Part shown: positions 1-7,642 of the stretch, piece by piece
How the letters are laid out: every line of letters starts with the position of its first letter
How positions within the stretch are numbered: the first letter of the stretch is position 1
Translations under genes and position numbers: made by a program
From: CAMCXE01 sp041179125
GTDB taxonomy: Bacteria; Pseudomonadota; Gammaproteobacteria; Pseudomonadales; Cellvibrionaceae
Direction: 5' to 3'
DNA: 18,308 bases
Assembly (NCBI GenBank): GCA_041179125.1
Contig: JBEGTZ010000111.1
Coordinates: forward strand, 1 to 18,308
The notes under the pieces: model-generated
Seen by the model: only the letters and a program-made list of their open reading frames with translations
What the model was told of the DNA's origin: nothing
The model's database searches: none

Positions 1-1082
1 CACCTTTGGATTTATTAGCGAAAAATACCGACGCGCCCCCTGTGCCAGAAAATAAAACAATACCCTCCACAGCAACTCAAGTGACTTCGGTTGTGGCCAG
101 TACAGCGAATTGGCCAGTCAGTATTTCCACTCAAGGGGAGGTTGTACCCTGGGAAATAATAATGTTAAGTGCAAAAACCAATGGCGTGGGGGCTACAGAA
201 ATTTCTGTGCTGGAGGGGGAGCGTGTGCAAAAAGGGCAATTATTGGCGCGGTTTGATGACCGTTTGCTGCGGGCGGAATTAGCGCAAGCGCGTGCCAATT
301 TAGCCTTTGCCGAAGCCGATTTACAGCAGGCCAAGACCCATTTAAAACGTGCCGAAACACTCAAACAAAAACAAACATTGAGTGAGCAAGAATTTGATTT
401 AATTGCCACGCGTGCAAGTACAGCTCAAGCCGCTCGCGATCAATCCGCAGCGGCACTTACCTTGGCTGATATTAAATTATCCGATGCTGTTATTTATGCC
501 CCGGATGATGGAACTATTTTGGAGCGCAATTTAGATTTAGGCCAAGTTCCCTCTGGTGGGGCTGTATTGTTTCGTCTGGCGCGGCAACATAAATTGGAGT
601 GGCTGGCACAGGTTGATGCCGCCCAACTACCGAAAATAAAAACCAATATGACGGCTGAAATAAATAGCACTTCAAATATTGGAACGGCTACAAAAACAAT
701 TGCGGGTACAGTGCGCAGCGTTTCAAGCCAGTTAAATAAAAATTCACGCCTGGCTAATGTGCGCGTGCTGCTAGAGGGAGTACCTGAGTTGGCAGTCAAT
801 GCCTATGTTGAGGGTAAAATTTTTATTGCTAACACCGCAGCCATAGTCGTGCCCGCTAATTGTTTGGTAATCAAAGATGGTAAAACTTGGTTGTTTCGAA
901 TAAAAAATAATACAGCTGAACAAGTGCTGGTAAGCCTTGGGCGCCGTCATGAAGATAAAATAGAAATTATCAATAATATTTCTATTGGTGATGTTTTGGC
1001 GCAAGAAGGTGCGGGTTTTTTAAATGATGGCGACAAAGTAACAATATTAACCGCACCATTAAAATCAGCTGGAGCTAATTAA
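1..1082 (+). CDS. RND efflux periplasmic adaptor (MFP/HlyD family), 5' end outside the window
   Basis: This is the membrane-fusion (adaptor) subunit of a tripartite RND exporter, which bridges the inner-membrane pump to an outer-membrane channel. The reading frame is open to the left edge (full codons from base 3). The TTG at base 6 is an internal Leu codon rather than a credible start, because the signal peptide or N-terminal anchor is missing. About 360 residues are visible. The order is a first lipoyl half (V-LEGERVQKGQLLARFDD), an Ala/Gln/Glu-rich alpha-hairpin (about residues 75-155), the second lipoyl half (APDDGTILERNLDLGQVPSGG), then beta-barrel and membrane-proximal regions. The stop codon directly abuts the ATG of the RND permease, so the two are one transcription unit. 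The adaptor type is clear; the exported substrate cannot be read from the sequence. Confidence 0.9.
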   Translation, partial: PLDLLAKNTDAPPVPENKTIPSTATQVTSVVASTANWPVSISTQGEVVPWEIIMLSAKTNGVGATEISVLEGERVQKGQLLARFDDRLLRAELAQARANLAFAEADLQQAKTHLKRAETLKQKQTLSEQEFDLIATRASTAQAARDQSAAALTLADIKLSDAVIYAPDDGTILERNLDLGQVPSGGAVLFRLARQHKLEWLAQVDAAQLPKIKTNMTAEINSTSNIGTATKTIAGTVRSVSSQLNKNSRLANVRVLLEGVPELAVNAYVEGKIFIANTAAIVVPANCLVIKDGKTWLFRIKNNTAEQVLVSLGRRHEDKIEIINNISIGDVLAQEGAGFLNDGDKVTILTAPLKSAGAN

Positions 1083-4000
1083 ATGAATTTAGCTACCTGG
1101 TCACTGCGCAATCCCAGCGCAGCCATTCTTATTTTTATACTGCTCACTTTTGCGGGCTTGTGGGGCTTTCATAAGCTGAACATACAGGATTTCCCGGATT
1201 TGGATTTTCCTATGGTGAGTGTTTCACTCAGCCAACCCGGTGCGGCGCCCGCACAATTAGAAACAGAAGTCGCGCGCAAGGTGGAGGACGCTTTAGCTAA
1301 TTTACAATTGTTGCGCCATACCTACACAACCGTCTCGCGGGGCAATGTAAGCCTCGTCATTGAATTTGATTTTGCCAAAAATATTGTAGAGGCCGTCGCT
1401 GAAGTTAAATCTGCACTGGATGGTATTCGTAGTGATTTGCCGCCAGAATTATTGGAGCCGCAAGTCACCAAAGTAAATCTGGGGTCGGATAATCCCACTT
1501 TAACCTATGCGGTCTCCAGCACTAATATGTCTGAAGAAGCACTGTCGTGGTATGTGGATAATACACTTGGAAAAAAACTTAAATCATCGCGTGGTGTAGG
1601 TGAATTTAAGCGTTTTGGTGGTGTTAATCGCGAAGTTCAAGTGCTGGTAGACCCTGTTAAGCTTAATGCGTTGGGGGTAACGGCCACCGATATTTCACAT
1701 ACCATTAAACAAATTCAACAAGAAAATTCATCAGGGCGCAGCCAATTAGGCGGGGTGGAGCAGGGTGTGCGCACCATAGCTACTTTAAAAACGGTGGCCG
1801 AATTAGAGCAATTACCCATTGTATTAAATAACAATTCAAACAGTGCAAATACTGTTCTGCGCTTGGGGCAGGTGGCTACTGTAATAGATACCTTTGCAGA
1901 GCCTACCCAAGCTGCGGCATTAAACGGCAAAGCGGCCATTGGTTTTCAAGTATTTAGAGCCAAAGGTTTTGATGAAACCCGCTTGGTGGTGGATATTGAT
2001 AATGTAGTAAAAGAATTGGCGGCACAAAATCCTGATGTAACATTTAATTTAATTCGCTCCACCGTGCCAAAAATTTTAGAGCAGTATCAAGGCTCAATGA
2101 ATATGCTGTATGAGGGCGCTTTGCTGGCCATTATTGTTATATGGTTTTTTTTGCGGGATTGGCGCGCAACCTTAATCGGTGCAATTGCGCTGCCCTTGTC
2201 GATTATTCCTACCTTTGCGTTAATGTCTTGGGCCGGCTTTTCTATTAACACCATTACACTGCTGGCAATGGCTGTTGTGGTGGGTGTTTTGGTGGATGAT
2301 GCTATTGTGGAGGTTGAAAATATTGCCCGCCATCAAAGTATGGGAAAAACGGTAAAACAAGCCACCATTGATGCAGTAAATGAAATTGCCCTGGCTGTAG
2401 TGGCTACCACGGCCACCTTAGTGGTGGTTTTTTTGCCTACGGCATTAATGAGTGGAATCCCTGGTTTAGTATTTAAACAATTTGGTTGGACACTGGTAAT
2501 TGCCGTATTAATTTCATTATTAGTCGCGCGGATTATCACCCCAATGACCGCCATTTTTTTATTGAAAAATCTGTCACCCGCCCAGCAATCGCACACTGAA
2601 TCACATGGCCGGTTTTTTCTATTCTATTTAACCGCCGCCGACTGGTGTTTGCGCCATCGTAAAACCACATTATTAGCTGGCACATTATTCTTTTTTGCTT
2701 CAATAGCGTTAGCATCTATTTTACCTTCTGGGTTTATTCCGGCGGCAGATGAAGGCATGACATTTGTTCGCCTTGAAACACCACCGGGCACCAGTTTAAA
2801 CACCACTGAATTAAAAGCAGAGGAGGTGCGCAAGGCTATTGTTGATGTTCCGGGTATCACGCAGGTATTTTCTACTGTGGGTGCTATTGCACAACAAGGT
2901 GCTATTAACGAAGTGCGAAAAGCCACACTGATGGTGGTTTTTTCTGAGCGAGGAGCGCGGCCATCACAAACCGAAATAGAAAAAAATATTCGCACACGAT
3001 TGCACGCTACAGCGGGTATAAAATACTCGGTTGGTGCCGGTGGGCCAGGAGAAAAACTAGAGTTATTGCTCACCGGTGACGATCCGTTTTCTTTAATGAC
3101 CAACGCACGCATCATTGAGCAAGAAATTCGTGGGTTGGGTTATTTAAATGGAATTACCTCAACGGCTAGTTTAGAGCAGCAAGAAATTCAAATAATTCCC
3201 AATGCATATCAAGCGGGCGAACGTGGCGTGACGACGCAAACAATTGGCGAAACCCTTCGTATTGCATTGTCCGGTGATTATGACGCAACGCTCGCTAAAT
3301 TAAATTTGGATCAGCGCCAGCTGGATATACGCGTTATGTTTGCACAGCATTTACGCCAAGATGCTGAAACCATCGGTAATTTACGTGTGCGTTCGAGCGA
3401 AGGCTTGGTGCCACTTAATACATTGGCGCGGGTTGAGTTAAGTAGCGCACCATCGCAAATTTTACGCCGTGATCGTCAACAGCAAATTACAATTTCAGCA
3501 GATTTAGGTGGGCACGCTTTGGGTGAAGCACTCAATGATGTAAAAGCTTTGCCCAGTATGAAATCGCTGCCCCGTTCAGTGCAATTAATTGAAGGCGGTG
3601 ATGCTGAAATCATGGTGGATTTATTTATGGGTTTTGTTATAGCGTTGTTAACTGGCGTTTTTTGTGTTTATGCTGTTTTAGTTTTGTTATTTAAAAACTG
3701 GCTGCAACCTATAACGATTTTATCGGCAGTTCCGCTTTCGGTGGGCGGGGCATTTATTGCGCTATTGTTGGCAGGCTCTGAATTGGGTTTGCCTGCCATG
3801 ATTGGTTTGGTGATGTTGTTAGGTATCGTCACCAAAAACTCAATTTTATTGGTGGATTTTTCTATTGTATCCATGCAGCAGCCACATCAATCAAAAAATG
3901 CGGCCATTTTAAGCGCCTGCTCCAAACGCGCACGCCCAGTGCTTATGACCAGTGTGGCGATGATTGCCGGTATGCTGCCTTTAGCCCTGGGTTTTGGGGG

Positions 4001-4166
4001 TGATGCAAGTTTTCGTCAGCCGATGGCTATAGCGGTAATCGGTGGTTTAATTACTTCCACGGCTTTGAGTTTATTGGTTGTGCCGGTGGTGTTTTCGTAT
4101 ATGACAGGGCTTGAGCAGCGCTTAAAAAAGCGTTTTGTTAAAAATGAGTTACACCGGGTCGATTGA
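1083..4166 (+). CDS. RND-family inner-membrane efflux permease (HAE1/AcrB-like)
   Basis: This is the proton-driven transporter of a tripartite efflux system. Its 1027 residues are a full length for the family. TM1 is at about residues 13-31. The first periplasmic porter region follows, then a membrane block at about 340-500, a second periplasmic region, and the last membrane block at about 855-1010. The proton-relay residues are present: D405-D406 in GVLVDDAIVEVEN, and K918 in VTKNSILLVD, equivalent to AcrB D407/D408 and K940. The pump is therefore probably functional. GGAG lies 8 bases before the ATG, which starts immediately after the adaptor's TAA. No TolC-like outer-membrane factor follows; it may be upstream of the window or shared. 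Substrates could be drugs, solvents or other amphiphiles; the sequence does not decide this. Confidence 0.95.
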   Translation: MNLATWSLRNPSAAILIFILLTFAGLWGFHKLNIQDFPDLDFPMVSVSLSQPGAAPAQLETEVARKVEDALANLQLLRHTYTTVSRGNVSLVIEFDFAKNIVEAVAEVKSALDGIRSDLPPELLEPQVTKVNLGSDNPTLTYAVSSTNMSEEALSWYVDNTLGKKLKSSRGVGEFKRFGGVNREVQVLVDPVKLNALGVTATDISHTIKQIQQENSSGRSQLGGVEQGVRTIATLKTVAELEQLPIVLNNNSNSANTVLRLGQVATVIDTFAEPTQAAALNGKAAIGFQVFRAKGFDETRLVVDIDNVVKELAAQNPDVTFNLIRSTVPKILEQYQGSMNMLYEGALLAIIVIWFFLRDWRATLIGAIALPLSIIPTFALMSWAGFSINTITLLAMAVVVGVLVDDAIVEVENIARHQSMGKTVKQATIDAVNEIALAVVATTATLVVVFLPTALMSGIPGLVFKQFGWTLVIAVLISLLVARIITPMTAIFLLKNLSPAQQSHTESHGRFFLFYLTAADWCLRHRKTTLLAGTLFFFASIALASILPSGFIPAADEGMTFVRLETPPGTSLNTTELKAEEVRKAIVDVPGITQVFSTVGAIAQQGAINEVRKATLMVVFSERGARPSQTEIEKNIRTRLHATAGIKYSVGAGGPGEKLELLLTGDDPFSLMTNARIIEQEIRGLGYLNGITSTASLEQQEIQIIPNAYQAGERGVTTQTIGETLRIALSGDYDATLAKLNLDQRQLDIRVMFAQHLRQDAETIGNLRVRSSEGLVPLNTLARVELSSAPSQILRRDRQQQITISADLGGHALGEALNDVKALPSMKSLPRSVQLIEGGDAEIMVDLFMGFVIALLTGVFCVYAVLVLLFKNWLQPITILSAVPLSVGGAFIALLLAGSELGLPAMIGLVMLLGIVTKNSILLVDFSIVSMQQPHQSKNAAILSACSKRARPVLMTSVAMIAGMLPLALGFGGDASFRQPMAIAVIGGLITSTALSLLVVPVVFSYMTGLEQRLKKRFVKNELHRVD

Positions 4167-4170
4167 ATGT

Positions 4171-4280
4171 GCGCCCCGTTTGCCCTGTGGGGCGCGATTC
4201 ATCGCGCCTTGGTCGATCATTTTCCCAGGTATTTAAATTGCGCCCCTACGAAAATAGAAAATGTTCTGAATGGTTGCAAT
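4171..4280. repeat. Decayed copy of a dispersed palindromic intergenic repeat (copy 1)
   Basis: Between the convergent RND and rsxC genes lies GGCGCGATTCATCGCGCC (4191-4208, 6-bp stem), then a collapsed second half ending GCGCCCCTACG (to 4250) and the tail CGAAAATAGAAAATGT (4249-4264) followed by CTGAATGGTT. The same elements occur in the same order and orientation at 17625-17760. An extra inverted pair, GCGCCCC (4171-4177) and GGGGCGC (4189-4195), could form an alternative hairpin. It probably also ends transcription of the flanking genes, although neither strand shows a clean U-tract. Confidence 0.75.
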
Positions 4281-4294
4281 AAATGTAACAAAAA

Positions 4295-6454
4295 TTAACG
4301 CTCAAGCTCTTTAAGCCGCGCCTCAAGTGCCGCCAAACTTTCATTAAGAATTGGAATTTTATCGGCATCACTTGTGGATATACGAAGGTGTAATTGCTGT
4401 ATGCGTTTTTCAATGGATTCTTTTAAGGCCTGTTGTTTTTCTTCCGGTGACTGCTGTTTTTTTGCTGCTAATCGCGCTAAAGCTTGTTCTGCGGCGGCAA
4501 GTGTTGCGGCATCAGGCTGTGTGGGTGTTGTAGGCAGTGTGTTTAAATCTAGGGTGGCCTGCTGAATTTTTTGTTGCAGTTTTTGCACCGCAAGCGTTAA
4601 CGCACTAAGGCTTGGGGCATTTGTTTTTTCGGCCTCACGCAGTTTTTCTTCTGTAATGGTTAATTGTTTTTTTAGGGTGTTCAGTGCTTGTTCCGCTTGC
4701 TGGTGTGGGCTTGCCTGTAATTTTTGGGTGAGTTTTGCACTCTGTGTATGGGCGTTTGATTCAGCCAGTTTTTGTTCCGCTTCATTTAAACGTAATTGAG
4801 CTTGTTTAATGCTGGCGGCCAGTTTTTCCTTGCGGGCTGGAATTTTTTCCTCTTCGGCTTGAAGCGTTAAACGCAATAAACGCTCCTGCGCACTTTGTTT
4901 GTGGCGGTTTAATTTTGCTTCAATGTCTTGTGTGGGTTGTTCTTTTTGTGTTGTTTCACTCGGTGTGGGTGCTGCCTGTTTTAATTGTGCCTGAATAGTG
5001 GTATTGGCAGTTTGGCGCGCTTGGCGTTTGGCGTTTTTTTCAATTTCTGCTTGTTGTACCCGCGTTTGGTGGGCTTCAAAACGCGTGCGCGCTTGGTCGG
5101 CTTTAGTTTTTTTAAATTCTAGCGTGCGAATTTCTGCCTTGGCGTGGCGGTAATACTGCACCAGTGGAATAGCACTTGGGCAGACATAACTACAGGCGCC
5201 GCATTCGATGCAGTCAAATAAATTATGATTTTTTAAGCGGTTGAAATCTTGGTTTTTTGCGTACCAAAATAATTGTTGCGGTAATAATTGCGCGGGACAC
5301 ACGCTGTCGCACTGGCCGCAGCGGATACAAGGCGCTTCCATTGGGGGGGCGGGCATTTCATCTGTGCTGGCTGCAATCACACAATTACTGGTTTTACCCA
5401 GCGCTGCATGGGCGTTTAGGTTAAACCCCATCAATGGCCCACCTAAAATAAGCAGCCCATTATTATTTTTATCCCAACCTAATTGATTTAATAAAAAATT
5501 TACCGGCGTGCCAATTTTTACCCAAACATTGTTTTGTTGTTTAAGTGCGTTACCTGTAAATGTAGTTGCGCGCTCAATGAGCGGTTCACCCCAGCGCACT
5601 GCTCGCCATACGGCGCGCACGGTGGCAACATTTATAATCATCAAACCCAAGCTTGCCGCTTGTTGGCCGGAAGGCACTTGTTGCCCGGTGAGAATTTGCA
5701 CCAATTGTTTGCTGCCACCGGAAGGATAAATGGTGGGGAGCGTGGTCAGCTCAATATGTGGCGCTGTGTTTTTAGGTAAAGCCTTATAAATATTTTTAAT
5801 CGCCAGTGGTTTATTATCTTCAATGGCTATTTGGATTTTACTGGCACCTAATAGGTGTGCGCACAATAAGGCGCCGGAAATAATATCGTCTGCTTCTTCC
5901 TGCATTAAACAGTCATCAGCGGTAATATAAGGCTCACATTCGGTGCCGTTGATAATTAAAGTGTGAATAGGAAATGGCGTGGCCAATTTAGCTGCGGTGG
6001 GAAACCCGGCTCCTCCCATGCCACAAATTCCAGCTTTTTGAATTAATGTTAAAAGTGTAGTTTTTTCAAGCTTAAAGGGTTCTGCATTAGGTGTAAGAGG
6101 ACACCACTGGTCTAACCCATCACTTATTAATTCTAAATGCGCACCTAAATTGCCAGATGGATGATTTAACGGCCGTTGTGTAATAGCACCAATAACCCCT
6201 GATGTAGGGGCGTGTAATGGTACGGCATGGTTATTTTTATTGTTTTTACTCTCTGCAATTAATTGGCCTTTTTTTACCTGGGCGCCCGTTGTTACCAGCG
6301 GTTGCAGTGGCTCGCCTAATTGTGCGCCGCGATCTTGAAATAAACTTAAATAAAAACACTCAGGAGTCGGCAGGCGAATTATGGGTTTATTTTGGGTTTG
6401 TTGTTTATTTTGCGGTGGATGAATGCCGCCACTAATGGGCCAGAGTTTATTCAT
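4295..6454 (-). CDS. rsxC: Electron transport complex subunit RsxC/RnfC with long coiled-coil tail
   Basis: This peripheral subunit of the Rnf/Rsx complex takes electrons from or to NAD(H) and passes them along iron-sulfur clusters. The start is the ATG at 6454, which overlaps the rsxB stop (ATGA); a longer frame begins upstream but lacks family similarity. The 719 residues hold the N-terminal GGIHPP motif (9-14), the nucleotide/FMN-binding GICGMGGAGFPTAAK (142-156), NGTECEPYITAD (169-180), and two ferredoxin-like sets, C376/C379/C382/C386 and C415/C418/C421/C425. From about 440 to the end is an Ala/Gln/Lys/Glu-rich, largely helical coiled-coil extension, as in other gammaproteobacterial RsxC, with a related segment repeated at about 515-560 and 680-719. 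It is the last gene on this strand; rsxD, rsxG and rsxE do not follow. Confidence 0.95.
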   Translation of the reverse strand: MNKLWPISGGIHPPQNKQQTQNKPIIRLPTPECFYLSLFQDRGAQLGEPLQPLVTTGAQVKKGQLIAESKNNKNNHAVPLHAPTSGVIGAITQRPLNHPSGNLGAHLELISDGLDQWCPLTPNAEPFKLEKTTLLTLIQKAGICGMGGAGFPTAAKLATPFPIHTLIINGTECEPYITADDCLMQEEADDIISGALLCAHLLGASKIQIAIEDNKPLAIKNIYKALPKNTAPHIELTTLPTIYPSGGSKQLVQILTGQQVPSGQQAASLGLMIINVATVRAVWRAVRWGEPLIERATTFTGNALKQQNNVWVKIGTPVNFLLNQLGWDKNNNGLLILGGPLMGFNLNAHAALGKTSNCVIAASTDEMPAPPMEAPCIRCGQCDSVCPAQLLPQQLFWYAKNQDFNRLKNHNLFDCIECGACSYVCPSAIPLVQYYRHAKAEIRTLEFKKTKADQARTRFEAHQTRVQQAEIEKNAKRQARQTANTTIQAQLKQAAPTPSETTQKEQPTQDIEAKLNRHKQSAQERLLRLTLQAEEEKIPARKEKLAASIKQAQLRLNEAEQKLAESNAHTQSAKLTQKLQASPHQQAEQALNTLKKQLTITEEKLREAEKTNAPSLSALTLAVQKLQQKIQQATLDLNTLPTTPTQPDAATLAAAEQALARLAAKKQQSPEEKQQALKESIEKRIQQLHLRISTSDADKIPILNESLAALEARLKELER

Positions 6455-7062
6455 GATGTACGGCTGCTGGCAATGATGTGCGCGGAAGGGTTTGACCAAG
6501 GCAAAAATTGTATCGGTGTTTCAAGTGGACGCATTTCAATACAATCAACAGGGCAGGGGTCTAGGCATAAATCACAGCCTGTGCATTCGCTGGCAATAAC
6601 CGTGTGCATTAATTTTGCGGCGCCCAGAATGGCATCCACAGGGCAAGCCTGAATACATTTAGTGCAGCCGATGCATTCATCTTCACGAATAAATGCCACG
6701 GTATTTACGCTGCTCGCCACTCCGTGTTCTGCATCTAAGGGCAGGGGTTCTACACCCAATAAATGCGCCAGCGCATTAATGGTATCTTGGCCACCGGGTG
6801 GGCAGCGGTTGATGGATTCGCCGTTTGCAATGGCTTGTGCATAGGGGCGGCAGCCGGGGTGGCCGCATTGGCCGCACTGAGTTTGCGGTAAAATTGCATC
6901 TATTTGTTCTACTATTGGGTCGCCTTCTACCCTAAAACGCAATGCGGCAAAACCCAATAACAAACCGCAAAAAAAACATAATCCACCAAGGGCAATTAAT
7001 GCGCTAAGCCAGGGGGGTTGAAGAATAAATTGTCCAAGCGTTATTTCGCTAAAAAATGCCAT
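6451..7062 (-). CDS. rsxB: Electron transport complex subunit RsxB/RnfB (iron-sulfur protein)
   Basis: RsxB is the polyferredoxin subunit of the Rsx/Rnf complex, anchored by one N-terminal helix (about residues 18-42). Its 203 residues carry the family's own [4Fe-4S] motif C63-C66-C71-C87 (CGQCGHPGC ... NRCPPGG). Two classical 4Fe-4S ferredoxin sets follow: C130/C133/C136/C140 with CP, and C160/C163/C166/C170 with CP. All cluster ligands are intact. It starts 2 bases after the rsxA stop and its own TGA overlaps the rsxC ATG, so translation is probably coupled. The ribosome-binding site is weak, which fits coupling. In E. coli this complex keeps SoxR reduced; elsewhere it drives electrons to nitrogenase or couples to ion transport. 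Which role applies here is unknown. Confidence 0.96.
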   Translation of the reverse strand: MAFFSEITLGQFILQPPWLSALIALGGLCFFCGLLLGFAALRFRVEGDPIVEQIDAILPQTQCGQCGHPGCRPYAQAIANGESINRCPPGGQDTINALAHLLGVEPLPLDAEHGVASSVNTVAFIREDECIGCTKCIQACPVDAILGAAKLMHTVIASECTGCDLCLDPCPVDCIEMRPLETPIQFLPWSNPSAHIIASSRTS

Positions 7063-7064
7063 TG

Positions 7065-7637
7065 TTAAACCAAACCTGAAAAACCCATAAATGCCAGCGA
7101 CATTAAACCCGCTGTAATCATGGCTAAGGCTGGGCCTTTAAATGCTTGTGGTGTATCGGCAAAGGCTATGCGTTCACGCATGGCGGAAAAACACACTAAT
7201 ACCAAGGAAAATCCAAGCCCGGCACCCAGACCATAAATCCCCGCTTGGAAAAAACTCAATGTTTTATTCGCATTTTGTAAGCACAACCCCAGTACCGCAC
7301 AATTTGTAGTGATTAGGGGTAAATAAACACCCAGTACGCGGTACAACAGCGGACTGAATTTTTCAATAAATAATTTAGCAAACTGCACCACCGCTGCAAT
7401 GACTACAATAAAACAAATTGTGCGTAAAAAAGGTATTTGCAGGGGCAATAAAATCCACTGGTCGACCAAATAACAACACAGGCTGGCCAGTGTTAATACA
7501 AATGTAGTGGCCGCGCCCATGCCAAGCGCAGATGATGTTTGATTAGAAACCCCCATAAACGGGCACAGGCCTAAAAATTGTACGAGTACAAAATTATTCA
7601 CCAATACCATGCTTAACAAAATTAGCCAAAATTCCAT
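7065..7637 (-). CDS. rsxA: Electron transport complex membrane subunit RsxA/RnfA
   Basis: RsxA is an integral inner-membrane subunit of the Rsx/Rnf complex. At 190 residues it has the usual length, with six hydrophobic helices starting with EFWLILLSMVLVNNFVLVQFLGLCPF. Conserved cysteines are visible in GLCPFMG (C25) and in TTNCAVLG. In characterised Rnf complexes, cysteines at these places in RnfA, with the paired subunit RnfE, hold an intramembrane iron-sulfur cluster. That makes the absence of an rsxE gene next to it notable. The ATG at 7637 lies 5 bases after the metG stop. An AAGGTGA within the end of metG sits about 14 bases upstream, so it depends on metG transcription or translation. 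Confidence 0.96.
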   Translation of the reverse strand: MEFWLILLSMVLVNNFVLVQFLGLCPFMGVSNQTSSALGMGAATTFVLTLASLCCYLVDQWILLPLQIPFLRTICFIVVIAAVVQFAKLFIEKFSPLLYRVLGVYLPLITTNCAVLGLCLQNANKTLSFFQAGIYGLGAGLGFSLVLVCFSAMRERIAFADTPQAFKGPALAMITAGLMSLAFMGFSGLV

Positions 7638-7642
7638 TGCGC

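Noticed and set aside
6..8. TTG as start codon of the RND adaptor
   Set aside because: The frame is open to the window edge and the expected signal peptide is missing, so the TTG is an internal Leu codon.
2624..3115. 163-codon open frame antisense to the RND permease
   Set aside because: It is an antisense shadow with no recognisable domain or start signal, and the plus-strand gene is unambiguous.
6455..6499. Upstream start for rsxC at 6499
   Set aside because: The extra 15 residues lie inside rsxB, while the ATG at 6454 makes a classic ATGA overlap directly before the conserved family N-terminus.
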